Shown piece after piece: positions 63,736-64,000 of a stretch of DNA of 64,000 nt. The number at the start of each line of letters is the position of its first letter. Within the stretch, counting starts at the first letter, position 1. Position numbers and translations under genes: made by a program. This stretch comes from Alviniconcha marisindica (lineage: Eukaryota > Mollusca > Gastropoda > Provannidae). The notes below the pieces were generated by a model. The model searched no databases. It saw nothing but the letters and a program-made list of their open reading frames with translations, and was not told where the DNA came from. The stretch lies in NCBI GenBank assembly GCA_018857735.1, contig JABMCL010000596.1, positions 1 through 64,000 of the forward strand, written 5' to 3'.

Positions 63736-64000
63736 AATCTGTTACTGAAATTGTTTTGAAATTAAAGCATGGACTTTAGGCAGATACAATGCCCCTCGGC
63801 CTGAAAGATACCCAGAATGTCAGGATACCTTTATCTGTTGACTGAAGCAATGTCATTAGGTCACGCTAAACGGGTGTAAACGTATCCACATAATTGATCC
63901 CCATTCAGCGGAGCTCTTATGGTCACAATATCAGGTGCATACTGCAAAATTGAATAAAAGCATGACGTGTGGCAAACATGTATGATTCTATCTGAACATT

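Overview
The window looks like a gene-poor intron landscape from an invertebrate nuclear genome, most likely a gastropod mollusc. The evidence is exons of about 100-600 bp with GT-AG borders separated by introns of 0.5-12 kb, very dense TG/CA and GA microsatellites, and LINE, SINE and DNA-transposon types that are common in molluscs. The species assignment is inference. Nothing bacterial or viral was seen. One host gene is supported: eleven consecutive plus-strand exons between 7105 and 58967 whose splice phases all agree and which join into one open frame of 2391 nt (797 codons). The encoded fragment has an RRM-like N-terminal segment, a heptad coiled coil, KH/RRM-like modules and, in exons 8-11, one full macro domain. 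This is the architecture of the PARP14-like (ARTD8) mono-ADP-ribosyltransferase group. The start codon lies upstream of the window. Further macro, WWE or catalytic exons, if present, lie downstream. Layout. 1-7100: dispersed repeats, including a tRNA-derived SINE (755-1088) and a 5'-truncated LINE with an RNase H domain (2378-5132) nested in a ~1.2 kb LTR-like repeat; an empty inverted copy of that repeat sits at 46355-47577. 7105-9922: exons 1-2. 10.5-16.6 kb: one large decayed minus-strand LINE (ORF1, endonuclease, RT, C-terminal zinc motif) carrying a nested CR1/L2-like LINE. 21.3-26.1 kb: exons 3-4, with a SINE-in-LINE nest between them. 26.9-33.1 kb: two related TTAA-flanked DNA transposons that look like Kolobok elements, carrying THAP and P2X7-tail-like fragments; the second one is poly-A rich and probably contains bad consensus sequence. 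35-38.6 kb: two more LINE fragments. 38.8-45.3 kb: exons 5-7. 49.5-59 kb: exons 8-11, interleaved with LINE tails, MITEs and a ~480 bp repeat family. 59-64 kb: SINE and LINE fragments only. The other genes all belong to mobile elements. Many of the dinucleotide arrays sit at a fixed place inside CR1/L2-like LINE 3' ends, so part of the microsatellite load was probably brought by retrotransposition. Several arrays abut the host exons closely enough to matter for splicing.
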